A stretch of DNA of 64,000 nt, from assembly GCF_001280425.1 (NCBI RefSeq), contig NZ_LIUF01000004.1, positions 186,001-250,000 of the forward strand, read 5' to 3'. Shown here piece by piece: positions 50,980-59,903 of this stretch. The DNA comes from Haloarcula rubripromontorii. GTDB lineage: Archaea; Halobacteriota; Halobacteria; Halobacteriales; Haloarculaceae. The notes under the pieces were generated by a model. That model did no database searches. It was given only the letters and a program-made list of their open reading frames with translations, and was not told the DNA's origin. Position numbers and translations under genes: made by a program. How positions within the stretch are numbered: position 1 is the stretch's first letter; every line of letters begins with the position of its first letter.

Positions 50980-52470
50980 ATGTCCTCTTCCGAGCGGCAG
51001 TTCACGCAGCTTTCTAGCGGTATCTCTGGCCTTGATTCGCTTCTCAGAGGTGGACTGGTCGAAGGGCGACTCTATCTCGTTATCGGGCCGCCCGGAACCG
51101 GTAAAACACTGCTTGGCACGCAGTTTCTCGAAGCAGGGCTCGAAGCTGGCGACGACGTGCTGTTCATTCATGCCGAAGAGTCTGCTTCCGACCTGCTCGC
51201 GAACACTGCCGAACTCGGTATCGATATCAGCGACGCGACGTTTCTCGACGTCGGCCCCGACTCGGAGTTCTTCGAGGAGGCCGAGTCATACGACGTGGTC
51301 AAGCCGCGCGACGTCGAAGACGGACATCTGATTTCGGATATCCGCGAGGCTATCGAGCGGGTCGACCCGGACCGCGTCCTCATCGACCCGATAACGCACT
51401 TCCAGTATCTCGAACCAACCGAGTACCAGTTCCGCAAGCGCGTCATCTCCTTCGCACGCTTTCTGCAGGACAGGGAGACGACCGTGCTGGCGACCAAGAC
51501 GCCGAGCAATCAGATGGACAGCCAACTCAGGTCGCTCAGCGACGGCATCATTTCGCTCAGCTACGGCGACGAGAAGGCGGGGCGGCGGATTCGACTGCGA
51601 AAGCATCGCGGCATCGGCCAGCAGGACGGTTCACACGGAATGGAAATCCGAGAGTCCGGCGTCAAAGTCTACCCGGCGCTCGAACCGGAACAGCGGGCCA
51701 GATCGTTCGACCCGACGCAGTTTTCCGCCGGGGTCCCGGAGCTAGACGCGCTTCTGGATGGCGGACTCGAACGCGGGACAGTGACGATTCTCAGTGGCCC
51801 CGCTGGAGTTGGCAAATCGACGACAGCAACGGAGTTTCTGGCCTCCGCAGCGGCGGACGGGTCCCCGGCGCTCGCCTACCTGTTCGACGAATCAATCGAC
51901 ACGTTCACACACCGGTGTGAGACGTTTGGAATGCCACTCTCGCGATTACGCGACGAGGGAACGCTGCTCGTCGAGGAGGTCGAATCGCTGGCGCTGTCGC
52001 CCGAGGAGTTCGCCAACCGCGTCAAGACCCAGACCGAGGAGCGCGGGGCCGAACTCGTCGTCATCGACGGCATCGCAGGCTACAAGAACGCCATCAAACA
52101 CGGACAGGACGGCGTGGAACTGCGCCGGCGGCTCCACGCCTTGACACAGTATCTCACGCGCGAGAACGCCGCCGTCATCCTGATAGACCAGCGCAGAGAC
52201 GTGACAGGCCTGCACGAACCGACGAGTGAGAACGTCAGCTACCTCGCGGACAACATCGTCTTCGAGAACTACATCGAGGTCGAGGGGGAACTCCAGCGCG
52301 TCGTCGGCGCGCTGAAAAAACGCGTCGGCGGGTTCGAGACGGTGCCGCGCCGGTTCGAGATAACCACCGACGGCCTGCAGGTCGGCGATCCCGTCTCAGG
52401 GATGCACGGCGTGTTCGAGGGCGTTCCTGAACAGCATGGAGACAACGACAGGCACTCGTCCACTCGCTAA
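50980..52470 (+). CDS. KaiC-like double RecA-fold ATPase
   Basis: The 496-residue protein has two KaiC domains. The first has Walker A GPPGTGKT (residues about 36-43) and a FIHAEES turn in place of the catalytic Glu pair. The second has GPAGVGKST (about residue 270) and YLFDESIDTF. In cyanobacterial KaiC these domains handle ATP hydrolysis and autophosphorylation. KaiA and KaiB are absent, so a full circadian clock is not expected. The kinase encoded six bases downstream is the likely partner. Confidence 0.9.
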   Translation: MSSSERQFTQLSSGISGLDSLLRGGLVEGRLYLVIGPPGTGKTLLGTQFLEAGLEAGDDVLFIHAEESASDLLANTAELGIDISDATFLDVGPDSEFFEEAESYDVVKPRDVEDGHLISDIREAIERVDPDRVLIDPITHFQYLEPTEYQFRKRVISFARFLQDRETTVLATKTPSNQMDSQLRSLSDGIISLSYGDEKAGRRIRLRKHRGIGQQDGSHGMEIRESGVKVYPALEPEQRARSFDPTQFSAGVPELDALLDGGLERGTVTILSGPAGVGKSTTATEFLASAAADGSPALAYLFDESIDTFTHRCETFGMPLSRLRDEGTLLVEEVESLALSPEEFANRVKTQTEERGAELVVIDGIAGYKNAIKHGQDGVELRRRLHALTQYLTRENAAVILIDQRRDVTGLHEPTSENVSYLADNIVFENYIEVEGELQRVVGALKKRVGGFETVPRRFEITTDGLQVGDPVSGMHGVFEGVPEQHGDNDRHSSTR

Positions 52471-52476
52471 CGACCG

Positions 52477-53874
52477 ATGGCTGACATCCAGTTACTGCTG
52501 GCCGGCGATGGCAACCGGGAGGCACTCGCCTCCGTCGTCGCCGAACACCACACGCCGCTCACGGACGACGAATTCCGGGAGGCCGACCTCCACATTGTCG
52601 ACGAGTCGTCGTTTCCGAAATACAGAGCGGCGATAGAGGCGTACAAACAACGGGCAGATCCGGTGTTCTGTCCCGTAATTCTGGTCCGTCGCGAGGGGTC
52701 CAAAGCAAGGGTCGACCTCCCCGATATCGACGCTGCCGAGCAGCCACTCGTCGTGAACGACATCGTGACAGCACCGATTGACACGCAGGCGCTCTTTCGA
52801 ACTATCGTGAACCTCCTCGCGCGCCGGCGTCACACTGAGGACCTCGTCGAGGACCTCAGAGAGCAAAACAGCGAACTCCGGCGGTTCAGAAACGCCGTCG
52901 AACACGCGGGCCACGCGATTCTGATAACGGACACGAACGGCGTCATCGAGTACGTCAACCCGGCATTCGAAGAACTCACCGGATTTAGCGCCGACGAGGC
53001 GATCGGCCGAACGCCGCGGATACTCAAGTCCGGTGAACAGGGCGAGCAGTTCTACGAACGCCTCTGGGACACGATCTGTCGCGGCGAGGTCTGGACGAGC
53101 GAGATCGTAAACGAGCGAAAGTCCGGCGAGCGGTTCATCATCAACCAGACCATCGCACCGATTCAGGATGCGGATGGAACGATTCAGGGATTTGTCGGGA
53201 TGCAGGACGAAATCACTGGTCGTCGGCTGCGCGAGCAACAACTCACCGTCTTTCATCGGATTCTCCGGCACAATCTCCGGAACAACGGCACGACGATCAG
53301 CGGACGCGCAGATATCTTGTCAGGGTTAGTCGAGGACGACGATGCTCTCGACCATCTTGAGACGATCAAAACGAACGTGCAGTCCCTGCTCGATATCAGC
53401 GAGAAAGCCCACCACGTACAGGAACTGCTCGCGGACTCGCTGACCGACGATGTCGAACGGGAACTCGAAGCCGTGCTCAGTGACATTACGGACGGGCTGG
53501 CCGCAGCGTACCCCGACGCCGAGTTCGTCGTCGAAAGCGACTCCGAGCCGTCGACGATAGACGCAAAGGTCGTCCCCGCGTTGCAGGAACTCATCGAGAA
53601 CGGTATCAAGCACTCGGACGCCTCGGCACCGCGGGTCGACGTCCGGACGGAGCGCCACGGCTCGACAGCGACGGTGACGATTGCGGACAACGGACCGGGC
53701 GTCCCAGATCAGGAGCGGCGAGTCATCGAAGCCGCAGAGGAAAAGCCGCTCGAACACGGGTCCGGGCTTGGCCTGTGGTTCGCGTACTGGCTTATCAGCT
53801 ACGTCGGTGGCGATATCGACATCCAGACCGATGGTGACGGGACGAGAATTGCCGTGACTATCCCCGTGCGGTGA
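52477..53874 (+). CDS. PAS-domain histidine kinase paired with the KaiC-like ATPase
   Basis: The 465-residue protein has a receiver-like N-terminal region (residues about 1-110, without a clear phosphorylatable Asp), a PAS domain (about 135-245; ILITDTNGVIEYVNPAFEEL, INQTIAPIQDADG), the H-box HRILRHNLRNN with the phospho-His, N-box ELIENGIKHS, G1 IADNGPGVP and G2 GSGLGLWFAYW. It is soluble. It starts six bases after the KaiC gene ends, so both are one operon. The PAS domain could bind a cofactor such as haem or flavin. Confidence 0.9.
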   Translation: MADIQLLLAGDGNREALASVVAEHHTPLTDDEFREADLHIVDESSFPKYRAAIEAYKQRADPVFCPVILVRREGSKARVDLPDIDAAEQPLVVNDIVTAPIDTQALFRTIVNLLARRRHTEDLVEDLREQNSELRRFRNAVEHAGHAILITDTNGVIEYVNPAFEELTGFSADEAIGRTPRILKSGEQGEQFYERLWDTICRGEVWTSEIVNERKSGERFIINQTIAPIQDADGTIQGFVGMQDEITGRRLREQQLTVFHRILRHNLRNNGTTISGRADILSGLVEDDDALDHLETIKTNVQSLLDISEKAHHVQELLADSLTDDVERELEAVLSDITDGLAAAYPDAEFVVESDSEPSTIDAKVVPALQELIENGIKHSDASAPRVDVRTERHGSTATVTIADNGPGVPDQERRVIEAAEEKPLEHGSGLGLWFAYWLISYVGGDIDIQTDGDGTRIAVTIPVR

Positions 53875-53883
53875 CCGCGAGCG

Positions 53884-54708
53884 TTAGATAGCGACCCATG
53901 CCAGCACAATGACAGCAGCTCCGACCGCCGTTGAGCCGACGGCGTGCGTTCGGAGTTCGTCGAGGAGGTCGTGGGAGTGGTCGTGGAGTTCACAGACTTC
54001 ATCGATCTCGCTGCCGGCCTCGCAGTTCGGCAGGAAGTCCATCGCGACGTGGAGGAAGATGCCGGCGGCGAACCCGAAGATGACTGCGTTGAGGAGCGCA
54101 GACTCCGGAACTGGTAGCAGCGCGGACGGAATCGCCGTCAGACCGACGCCGGCCGCGGGGAGCAGCAGTGCCGTGGCGGACTTGTCGCTACGTCCGAGCC
54201 GTCGGGCGGCAGCGTAGCCGGCCGGGCCTTTGTGCGAGACGATAGCGAGTCCGAGCAGGATACCCAGTTCCGGCATCGAGGCGTAGACCAGCCCGATGAC
54301 CAGCCCGGCCGAGAGCGCGTGGGCGGTAATAGCCAGTGTCGTCATGTCGAAAGACGTCTCGACGTGGGTGAGCCGGTGACCGATGGTGTGGGTGCCGTAG
54401 CCGACGACCAGTCCGGCGGCGATGCCGACGCCGCCGATTCGCGCGGCACCGGCTTGCCCGCCAAGCCCCATCGCCTGCGGGACCAGGAACATGGCCGCCG
54501 ACGTGACCATTGCCCCACTCGCGAGCCCGTAGCCCCAGACCAGTCGGTAGGGATTCGTCTTGTCAGCCCGCGAGCCGAGCCACGCGCCCGCTGCCATTGC
54601 AACAAACGCAACCCAGGAGATAACGAGTACTTTGCTCGCTCCGCCGGTGACTGCGATGGCCGACAGGAGCAGCAGGCCGACGACACTCGCGAGGCCAGTG
54701 GCGGACAT
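53884..54708 (-). CDS. ZIP-like metal transporter
   Basis: I start at ATG 54708 (MSATGLASVVGLLLLSA). The upstream in-frame ATG 54750 adds 14 residues with AT-rich codons. The 274-residue protein has about eight membrane helices. It has ZIP-like motifs ITAHALSAGLVIGLVYA and GLAIVSHKGPAGYAA (family HxxxxEGxA, with Glu replaced by Ala), and a His-rich segment (ELHDHSHDLLDEL) near the end. ZIP proteins bring Zn2+ or Fe2+ into the cytoplasm. The missing Glu may change specificity. Confidence 0.75.
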   Translation of the reverse strand: MSATGLASVVGLLLLSAIAVTGGASKVLVISWVAFVAMAAGAWLGSRADKTNPYRLVWGYGLASGAMVTSAAMFLVPQAMGLGGQAGAARIGGVGIAAGLVVGYGTHTIGHRLTHVETSFDMTTLAITAHALSAGLVIGLVYASMPELGILLGLAIVSHKGPAGYAAARRLGRSDKSATALLLPAAGVGLTAIPSALLPVPESALLNAVIFGFAAGIFLHVAMDFLPNCEAGSEIDEVCELHDHSHDLLDELRTHAVGSTAVGAAVIVLAWVAI

Positions 54709-54795
54709 ACTCCCATTATTATTAAAAACCGAGATTGAGTTAATAGACATTATCTATAATCACCGGCCTATTGCCAATAAACCCATCGATGGCGG

Positions 54796-55491
54796 TTACC
54801 GCGTCGCTGACCGATAGTCGCCCCAGTCGAGGACATCACCGTCCAGCGCTGACGGGTCCGCATCACGGAGCGCCCAGAGAACCATTTCGGCAACGGATTC
54901 CGGGTCACGGCCACCGTCACCGGAGAGGTCAGTCGCGACCTGTCCGGGGTCGACTGCACCGACCGGCGTATCGAGTTCGGCCGCGAATCCGCGAGTGACA
55001 GCCTCCGCAGCAGCCTTCGAAACGGCGTAGGAGCCGTAGCCGGGCATCCCCTCGCGAGCGACGACGCCCGTCGGGACGACGATGCGGGCATCCGGACCGA
55101 GGTGTGGAACGGCTTCCCGGATCGTCGAGAACACGCCACGGGCGTTCGTCCGGAGGTGGTCGTCAAAGGCGGTGTAGGATTCTTCTGTGAGCGGCGTCTC
55201 GCCGGCGGTTCCGTGGTAGACGCCAGCGTTGGCGACGACGTACTGTATTGCACCGTTGCCGGCGCGCGTGGCAGTCTCGACCAGCCGTTCCACGTCGTAC
55301 TCGTCGCGCACGTCCGTCCGAATCGCAGTCACGGAGCCGCCAGCGTCCCGGATGTCGGTTGCGACCGCGTCGAGCGCCTCGGCGTCGCGGGCACAGATGA
55401 CCGTCTGTGCGCCCGCACCCGCTACCGCGTGGGCTATCTGCTCGCCGATACCTCTGCTCGCACCCGTGACAACAGCGGTTGCGCTGTCCAT
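54796..55491 (-). CDS. Short-chain dehydrogenase/reductase
   Basis: I start at ATG 55491 ([16 protein letters not shown]); ATG 55503 adds four residues. The 231-residue classical SDR has the TGASRGIG cofactor turn, NAG ([10 protein letters not shown]) and YxxxK (SYAVSK). The serine usually 13 residues before the Tyr is not visible ([18 protein letters not shown]; Thr-14, Gly-13), so the catalytic tetrad is incomplete. The substrate is unknown. It is divergent from aroA. Confidence 0.85.
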   Translation of the reverse strand: MDSATAVVTGASRGIGEQIAHAVAGAGAQTVICARDAEALDAVATDIRDAGGSVTAIRTDVRDEYDVERLVETATRAGNGAIQYVVANAGVYHGTAGETPLTEESYTAFDDHLRTNARGVFSTIREAVPHLGPDARIVVPTGVVAREGMPGYGSYAVSKAAAEAVTRGFAAELDTPVGAVDPGQVATDLSGDGGRDPESVAEMVLWALRDADPSALDGDVLDWGDYRSATR

Positions 55492-55596
55492 CGCTGGGAC
55501 CATAGCGGGGGTACCGGTGCCAGCCACAAGGTCGTTGCTCAAACTCGGTTGGGTGGGAGCGGTAGTCTCTTGTCGAACGCCCGCTACCGACCGGGC

Positions 55597-56886
55597 ATGG
55601 ACATCACCATTGCCGAGTCGACGGTCGAGGGGACAGCGCAAGCGCCGCCGTCGAAGAGCTACACGCACCGAGCGGTGCTGGCCGCGGGCTATGCGGATGG
55701 CGCAGTAGTCCGCGACCCGCTCGTGAGCGCGGACACGAAGGCCACGATGCGAGCGGTCGAGGCCTACGGCGGCGATGTCTCGCTGGCCGACGACGGATCG
55801 ACGGTCGAGGTGACGGGCTTCGACGGCCGACCGGAGACGCCGGACGATGTCATCGACTGTGCCAACAGCGGGACGACGATGCGACTGGTCACCGCAACAG
55901 CCGCCCTGCAGGACAAGCTCGCGGTGCTGACTGGTGACGAGTCCCTCCGGTCGCGCCCGCAGGGGCCGCTGCTCGACGCCATCGAACAGCTGGACGGCGA
56001 CGCCGAGTCGACTCGCCGGAACGGGCAGGCCCCGCTCGTGGTTGGCGGTGGCATCGACGGCGGCGCAGTCGAGATTCCCGGCGACGTGTCCTCGCAGTAC
56101 ATCACTGCGCTGGTGATGGCAGGTGCCGTCTCGCCGGAGGGCATCGACATCGATCTGACAACCGGCCTGAAGTCGTCGCCGTACGTCGATATCACGCTGG
56201 AGGTGCTCGCCGACTTCGGCGTCGACGCCGAGAAGACCGACGACGGGTTCACCGTGGAGGGCGGCCAGTCCTACGCGCCCGACGGCGGCGACTACAACGT
56301 CCCCGGGGACTTCTCGTCGATGAGCTACCTGCTCGCGGCCGGCGCGCTTGCCGCCGAGGACGGCCTGCGCGTCACGTCGGCGTTCCCCAGTGCACAGGGC
56401 GACGCCGCCATCGTCGACATCCTCGACCGGATGGGCGCAGACCTCGACTGGGACAGGGAAAACGGCGAAATCACCGTCTCGAAATCCGAACTGACCGGTG
56501 TCGAGGTGGGCGTCGAAGACACGCCAGACCTCCTGCCGACCATCGCGACGCTAGGGGCTGTAGCTGACGGCGTCACGCGGATTACCGACGCCGAGCACGT
56601 CCGGTACAAGGAGACCGACCGCGTGAGCGCCATGGCCGAGGAACTGACGAAGATGGGTGCCGAGGTAGAGGAACACCAGGACGAACTCATCGTCTACGGC
56701 GAAGACAGCGACCTCGTCGGCACGACCGTCGAGGGTCGCGTGGACCACCGCATCATCATGTCACTGGCCGTCGCCGGACTCGTCGCCGACGGCGAGACGA
56801 CGGTGACCGGCGCGGAACACGTCGACGTGTCTTTCCCTGAGTTCTTCGACGCGCTCGAATCGCTCGGTGCGGCCATCAAGCGGTAG
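55597..56886 (+). CDS. aroA: 3-Phosphoshikimate 1-carboxyvinyltransferase (EPSP synthase)
   Basis: Coding starts at ATG 55597 ([15 protein letters not shown]); the longer open frame upstream is antisense to the SDR. The 429-residue protein has [15 protein letters not shown] at the N-terminal active-site Lys, NSGTTMRL (Asn-Ser-Gly-Thr), [12 protein letters not shown] and [11 protein letters not shown]. It joins shikimate-3-phosphate and phosphoenolpyruvate to EPSP in the cytoplasm. A hairpin plus T5 follows the gene. It forms a loose shikimate cluster with aroC. Confidence 0.95.
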   Translation: MDITIAESTVEGTAQAPPSKSYTHRAVLAAGYADGAVVRDPLVSADTKATMRAVEAYGGDVSLADDGSTVEVTGFDGRPETPDDVIDCANSGTTMRLVTATAALQDKLAVLTGDESLRSRPQGPLLDAIEQLDGDAESTRRNGQAPLVVGGGIDGGAVEIPGDVSSQYITALVMAGAVSPEGIDIDLTTGLKSSPYVDITLEVLADFGVDAEKTDDGFTVEGGQSYAPDGGDYNVPGDFSSMSYLLAAGALAAEDGLRVTSAFPSAQGDAAIVDILDRMGADLDWDRENGEITVSKSELTGVEVGVEDTPDLLPTIATLGAVADGVTRITDAEHVRYKETDRVSAMAEELTKMGAEVEEHQDELIVYGEDSDLVGTTVEGRVDHRIIMSLAVAGLVADGETTVTGAEHVDVSFPEFFDALESLGAAIKR

Positions 56887-56888
56887 GC

Positions 56889-56915
56889 CCGGCGGTCACC
56901 GACGCGCCGGTTTTT
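56889..56915 (+). terminator. Hairpin and T-tract after aroA
   Basis: CCGGCG (56889-56894) pairs with CGCCGG (56905-56910), followed at once by TTTTT (56911-56915). It begins three bases after the aroA stop, and is likely an intrinsic-like terminator. Confidence 0.55.
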
Positions 56916-56934
56916 GCGACGAAAGACAGTTATA

Positions 56935-56959
56935 TATCTGATAGATAGGTGCGCTTATA
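56935..56959 (+). promoter_or_regulatory. Palindrome and TATA-like box upstream of the receiver-like gene
   Basis: TATCT-GAT-AGATA (56935-56947) is a perfect 5-3-5 inverted repeat. The cttatac element at 56953-56959 lies about 30 bases before ATT 56986. The palindrome directly upstream of the box looks like an operator. Confidence 0.4.
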
Positions 56960-56985
56960 CTACGTGAAGAGTATTTACAACACAC

Positions 56986-57384
56986 ATTGTAAACAAACCG
57001 GACGACGCCACGCGGCCCCCCGCGGAGGCCGCGAGAGTCCTCTACGTCGACGACGACCAGCTGCTGCTTGACCTGCAGGCCGACATCGCCGCCGAACGCG
57101 AGGCAATCGAACTCGTAACGACGACGGACACCGACCGGGCGAAGGCGCTGCTGGACGACCGCGAGTTCGACTACGTCGTCGTCGGTGGCAAGCGCACTGT
57201 CACGGCAGCGTGCAGATTTGCCCGCGAGGTCCGGGCGGCACATCCCGACACGCCCCTGGTACGGTATGACTGGGAGGCCAGTGGAGATGACGTAGACGCA
57301 GTATTCGATTCGGTTCTGGAAAAACAGGTCGAAGCGACGGGGACGGTACAGCTCCTCGACCGCGTCAGGTGGCTCGACGACTGA
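56986..57384 (+). CDS. Receiver-like protein with an apparent ATT start
   Basis: The frame from TGA 56965-56967 to TGA 57382-57384 codes for about 132 residues, but contains no ATG, GTG or TTG before the conserved part. The best start is ATT 56986 (then VNKPDDATRPPAEAARVLYVDDDQ), which would be at leaderless spacing from the TATA-like box. The domain is receiver-like: VLYVDDDQLLL holds the acidic pocket. The phospho-acceptor strand reads FDYVVVGGKRT, with Gly where Asp is expected, so it is a pseudo-receiver. It lies between aroA and aroC. It could be damaged or be a non-canonical start. Confidence 0.6.
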   Translation: MVNKPDDATRPPAEAARVLYVDDDQLLLDLQADIAAEREAIELVTTTDTDRAKALLDDREFDYVVVGGKRTVTAACRFAREVRAAHPDTPLVRYDWEASGDDVDAVFDSVLEKQVEATGTVQLLDRVRWLDD

Positions 57385-57432
57385 GGGGCGCATCTACAAG
57401 GTTCAAATGCCCGCAACCCCGACACCACTGTA

Positions 57433-58632
57433 ATGAACGGCAACGAGTTCGGTCGTCTGTTCCGCATGACGACCTACGGCGAGTCTCACGGGGATGCGAT
57501 GGGCTGTACCGTCTCCGGTGTTCCAGCGGGCGTCGAACTCTCGGAAGCGGAGATACAGAAGGACCTCGACCGGCGCAAGCCCGGCCAGTCGATGATTACC
57601 ACCTCGCGGGGGGAACCCGACAAGGTGAGCATCCAGTCCGGGATTCAGGACGGCTACACGACCGGGACCCCCATCGGCATGGTCATCCAGAACAAGGACG
57701 CCCGCTCGGGCAAGTACGAGCCGTTCATCACGGCTCCGCGGCCCTCCCACGGCGACTACACCTACTCCGCGAAGTTCGGCACGCGGAACTGGGGCGGCGG
57801 CGGCCGCTCCTCGGCCCGCGAGACGGTCAACTGGGTCGCCGCCGGCGGCGTCGCCAAGCAGGTCCTCGAACAGTCCGACTACGACATCCAGATAAAGGCC
57901 CACGTCTGCCAGATCGGCGACGTGGTCGCCGACGACGTGACCTTCGAGGAGATGCTCGAACACAGCGAGGAAAACGAGGTCCGCTGTGGCGACCCCGAGG
58001 CCGCCGAAGAGATGCGGGAACTGGCCGACAAGTACCAGAAGGAGGGCGACTCCATCGGCGGGGCCATCTACTTCGAGTGTCGCGGCGTCCCCCGCGGGCT
58101 GGGCGCGCCTCGCTTCGACTCAATTCCCTCGCGGCTCGGCCAGGCGATGTACTCCATCCCGGCTGTCACCGACTTCGAACTCGGCATCGGCCGCGAGGCC
58201 CGCACTGCCACCGGGTCGGAGTACACTGAGGACTGGGAGTTCTCGGCCGACGGCGACCCGGTCCCCGTGGGCAACGACCACGGTGGCCTCCAAGGCGGTA
58301 TCACGACGGGCGACCCCATCTACGGCGAGGTCACCTGGCACGCGCCCGTCTCCTTCCCGAAGACTCAGAAGACCGTCGACTGGGAGACGGGCGAGGAAAA
58401 GGAGATCACCGTCACCGGCCGGCACGACCCAGTCCTGCCGCCGCGAGCCGTCCCGGTCGTCGAGGCCATGCTCGCCTGTACGATACTAGACTTCATGCTG
58501 CTCGGCGGCCGCATTAACCCCGACCGACTCGACGGCCGGCCGGGCGAGTACGACACCGACTACCACCCGTCCAGCCCGCAAAACGACCCGGAAGACGCGG
58601 ACACCCACGCGAAAACCATCGACGACGACTAA
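57433..58632 (+). CDS. aroC: Chorismate synthase
   Basis: The 399-residue protein has the family hallmarks GRLFRMTTYGESHG at the start, RSSARETVNWVAAGGVAK (basic FMN/EPSP contacts), GNDHGGLQGGIT and RHDPVLPPRAVPVVEAM near the end. It converts EPSP to chorismate using reduced FMN. The start at ATG 57433 is 48 bases after the receiver-like gene. aroA lies upstream, so two consecutive late shikimate steps are here. Confidence 0.96.
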   Translation: MNGNEFGRLFRMTTYGESHGDAMGCTVSGVPAGVELSEAEIQKDLDRRKPGQSMITTSRGEPDKVSIQSGIQDGYTTGTPIGMVIQNKDARSGKYEPFITAPRPSHGDYTYSAKFGTRNWGGGGRSSARETVNWVAAGGVAKQVLEQSDYDIQIKAHVCQIGDVVADDVTFEEMLEHSEENEVRCGDPEAAEEMRELADKYQKEGDSIGGAIYFECRGVPRGLGAPRFDSIPSRLGQAMYSIPAVTDFELGIGREARTATGSEYTEDWEFSADGDPVPVGNDHGGLQGGITTGDPIYGEVTWHAPVSFPKTQKTVDWETGEEKEITVTGRHDPVLPPRAVPVVEAMLACTILDFMLLGGRINPDRLDGRPGEYDTDYHPSSPQNDPEDADTHAKTIDDD

Positions 58633-58633
58633 C

Positions 58634-59260
58634 ATGGACGCACATCAGGAGTCCAAGTCGAACCCGTTCGGGATGGACGAGGAGTGCCAGAACTGCCCCG
58701 CGCTCTGTGAGACGCGCGCGAACGTCGTCCACGGCTACGGCGACGTGGGTGCCGAGTTCATCGTCCTCGGTGACTCGCCCGCAGTCGGCACAGACGAGTC
58801 TGGCATCCCCTTCACCGGCGAGCGCGAGCGCGAACTGCTCGATATTCTCGCGGCGGTCGACATGTGTTCGGACCCGGACGCCGACAGACCGCAGTTAGAG
58901 AATGCCTTCCTGACCTACGTCACGCGCTGTCGGCATCCCGACCGGGCCGCGACCGACGAGGAAGTCGTCAACTGCGAACCGTACCTCAACAGCGAGATAC
59001 GGATGATAAATCCCGAGATTCTGCTGCCAGTTGGGCAGCGCCCCCTCGAAGAGCTGGCCTTCGAGTACACGACAATGAGTGAAGACGAACTCGACATCGA
59101 AGACCGACATGCGACGACGATTCGCGGCCGCGGGTTCGAAATCCTGCCGATGCTCCCGCCCGCCGAACAGACCGACGCGGAACGGACGGCGTTTCTGGAA
59201 CACTTCAGCGAGACGCTCGGACAGGACTACCGGCAGACGAAGGGCCGACGCGGGCGGTAG
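58634..59260 (+). CDS. Uracil-DNA glycosylase superfamily protein (Fe-S type)
   Basis: The 208-residue protein starts one base after the aroC stop. It has motif A-like VLGDSPAVGTDESGIPFTG, where family 4 has GEAPG...G.PF.G. Cysteines in ECQNC, then TRC and VNC with 14 residues between, match the family 4 Fe-S ligand pattern. The C-terminal motif reads ILPMLPPAE instead of the usual HPS/HPA with His, so catalysis may be altered. It would excise uracil from deaminated DNA. Probable cotranscription with aroC is from spacing alone. Confidence 0.82.
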   Translation: MDAHQESKSNPFGMDEECQNCPALCETRANVVHGYGDVGAEFIVLGDSPAVGTDESGIPFTGERERELLDILAAVDMCSDPDADRPQLENAFLTYVTRCRHPDRAATDEEVVNCEPYLNSEIRMINPEILLPVGQRPLEELAFEYTTMSEDELDIEDRHATTIRGRGFEILPMLPPAEQTDAERTAFLEHFSETLGQDYRQTKGRRGR

Positions 59261-59803
59261 TCAGGTGTCAGACTGGACTTCGGTGTCAGCATTTTGAATG
59301 CACTCGTCCGGGCTCGACACTGTTCCGTACTCTGTGGCTGCCTGTAGCCGGTTTTCGGCGTCATGGCGGTACTGGCTCGCCTGTGTCGATTCGCCCTGTT
59401 CGCTGGCGTAGGTCATCCCGCTGAGCCACTCGGCCGCCTGCCAGAGACAGGTCGCTTTCTTGCGCGCTCGTTCCGACAACTCTGCCAGCCCGTTGTCGTC
59501 TGCTTCACGGACAGCCGTCGTAAACTCCTCGACGCTTTCCTCGAAGTCCGCTGCGGCACTGTCGAACCCGCCTCGAGCCAGCGCCATCTCTCCGTCTTCG
59601 ACAGTCTCCAGTGCGTCGGATAGCTGACGGCGCGCCTCACGATACCGGATGTAGCCGACATGGTACGCCCGCTGGGCCGCTGCGGTCCCGGACAGCGTGG
59701 CTTCGCGTTCGCAGTCGCGGCACACGATCTTCGGTTGCGACTCTCCAAGAACACGGTACTCCGACCCACATCCATCACATTTGTAGGTCTGGGATTGCTC
59801 CAT
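59261..59803 (-). CDS. Zinc-finger plus helical-repeat protein
   Basis: I start at ATG 59803 (MEQSQTYKCDGCGSEY), 26 bases after a minus-strand TATA-like element; ATG 59824 is an upstream alternative. The 180-residue protein has a treble-clef-like CDGCG...CRDC finger (residues about 9-30). A long helical part follows (REARRQLSDALETVEDGEMA, DSAAADFEESVEEF), TPR-like in pattern. Such haloarchaeal finger proteins may bind nucleic acid or protein partners. Function unknown. It is convergent with the UDG gene. Confidence 0.7.
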   Translation of the reverse strand: MEQSQTYKCDGCGSEYRVLGESQPKIVCRDCEREATLSGTAAAQRAYHVGYIRYREARRQLSDALETVEDGEMALARGGFDSAAADFEESVEEFTTAVREADDNGLAELSERARKKATCLWQAAEWLSGMTYASEQGESTQASQYRHDAENRLQAATEYGTVSSPDECIQNADTEVQSDT

Positions 59804-59903
59804 ATAGTTTCTCTTAGTTATCAAATACTACTCACATCTTATAATTGTTCTGTCGCTGCACGGGAACACAAGGGACTAATCACAGTCGGGCCGAGAAGAC
59901 AGT

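Noticed and set aside
56896-57393. Minus-strand 165-residue open frame between aroA and aroC
   Set aside because: It runs antisense to the receiver-like domain, is basic and contains no domain. The plus frame has VLYVDDDQ and fits codon bias.
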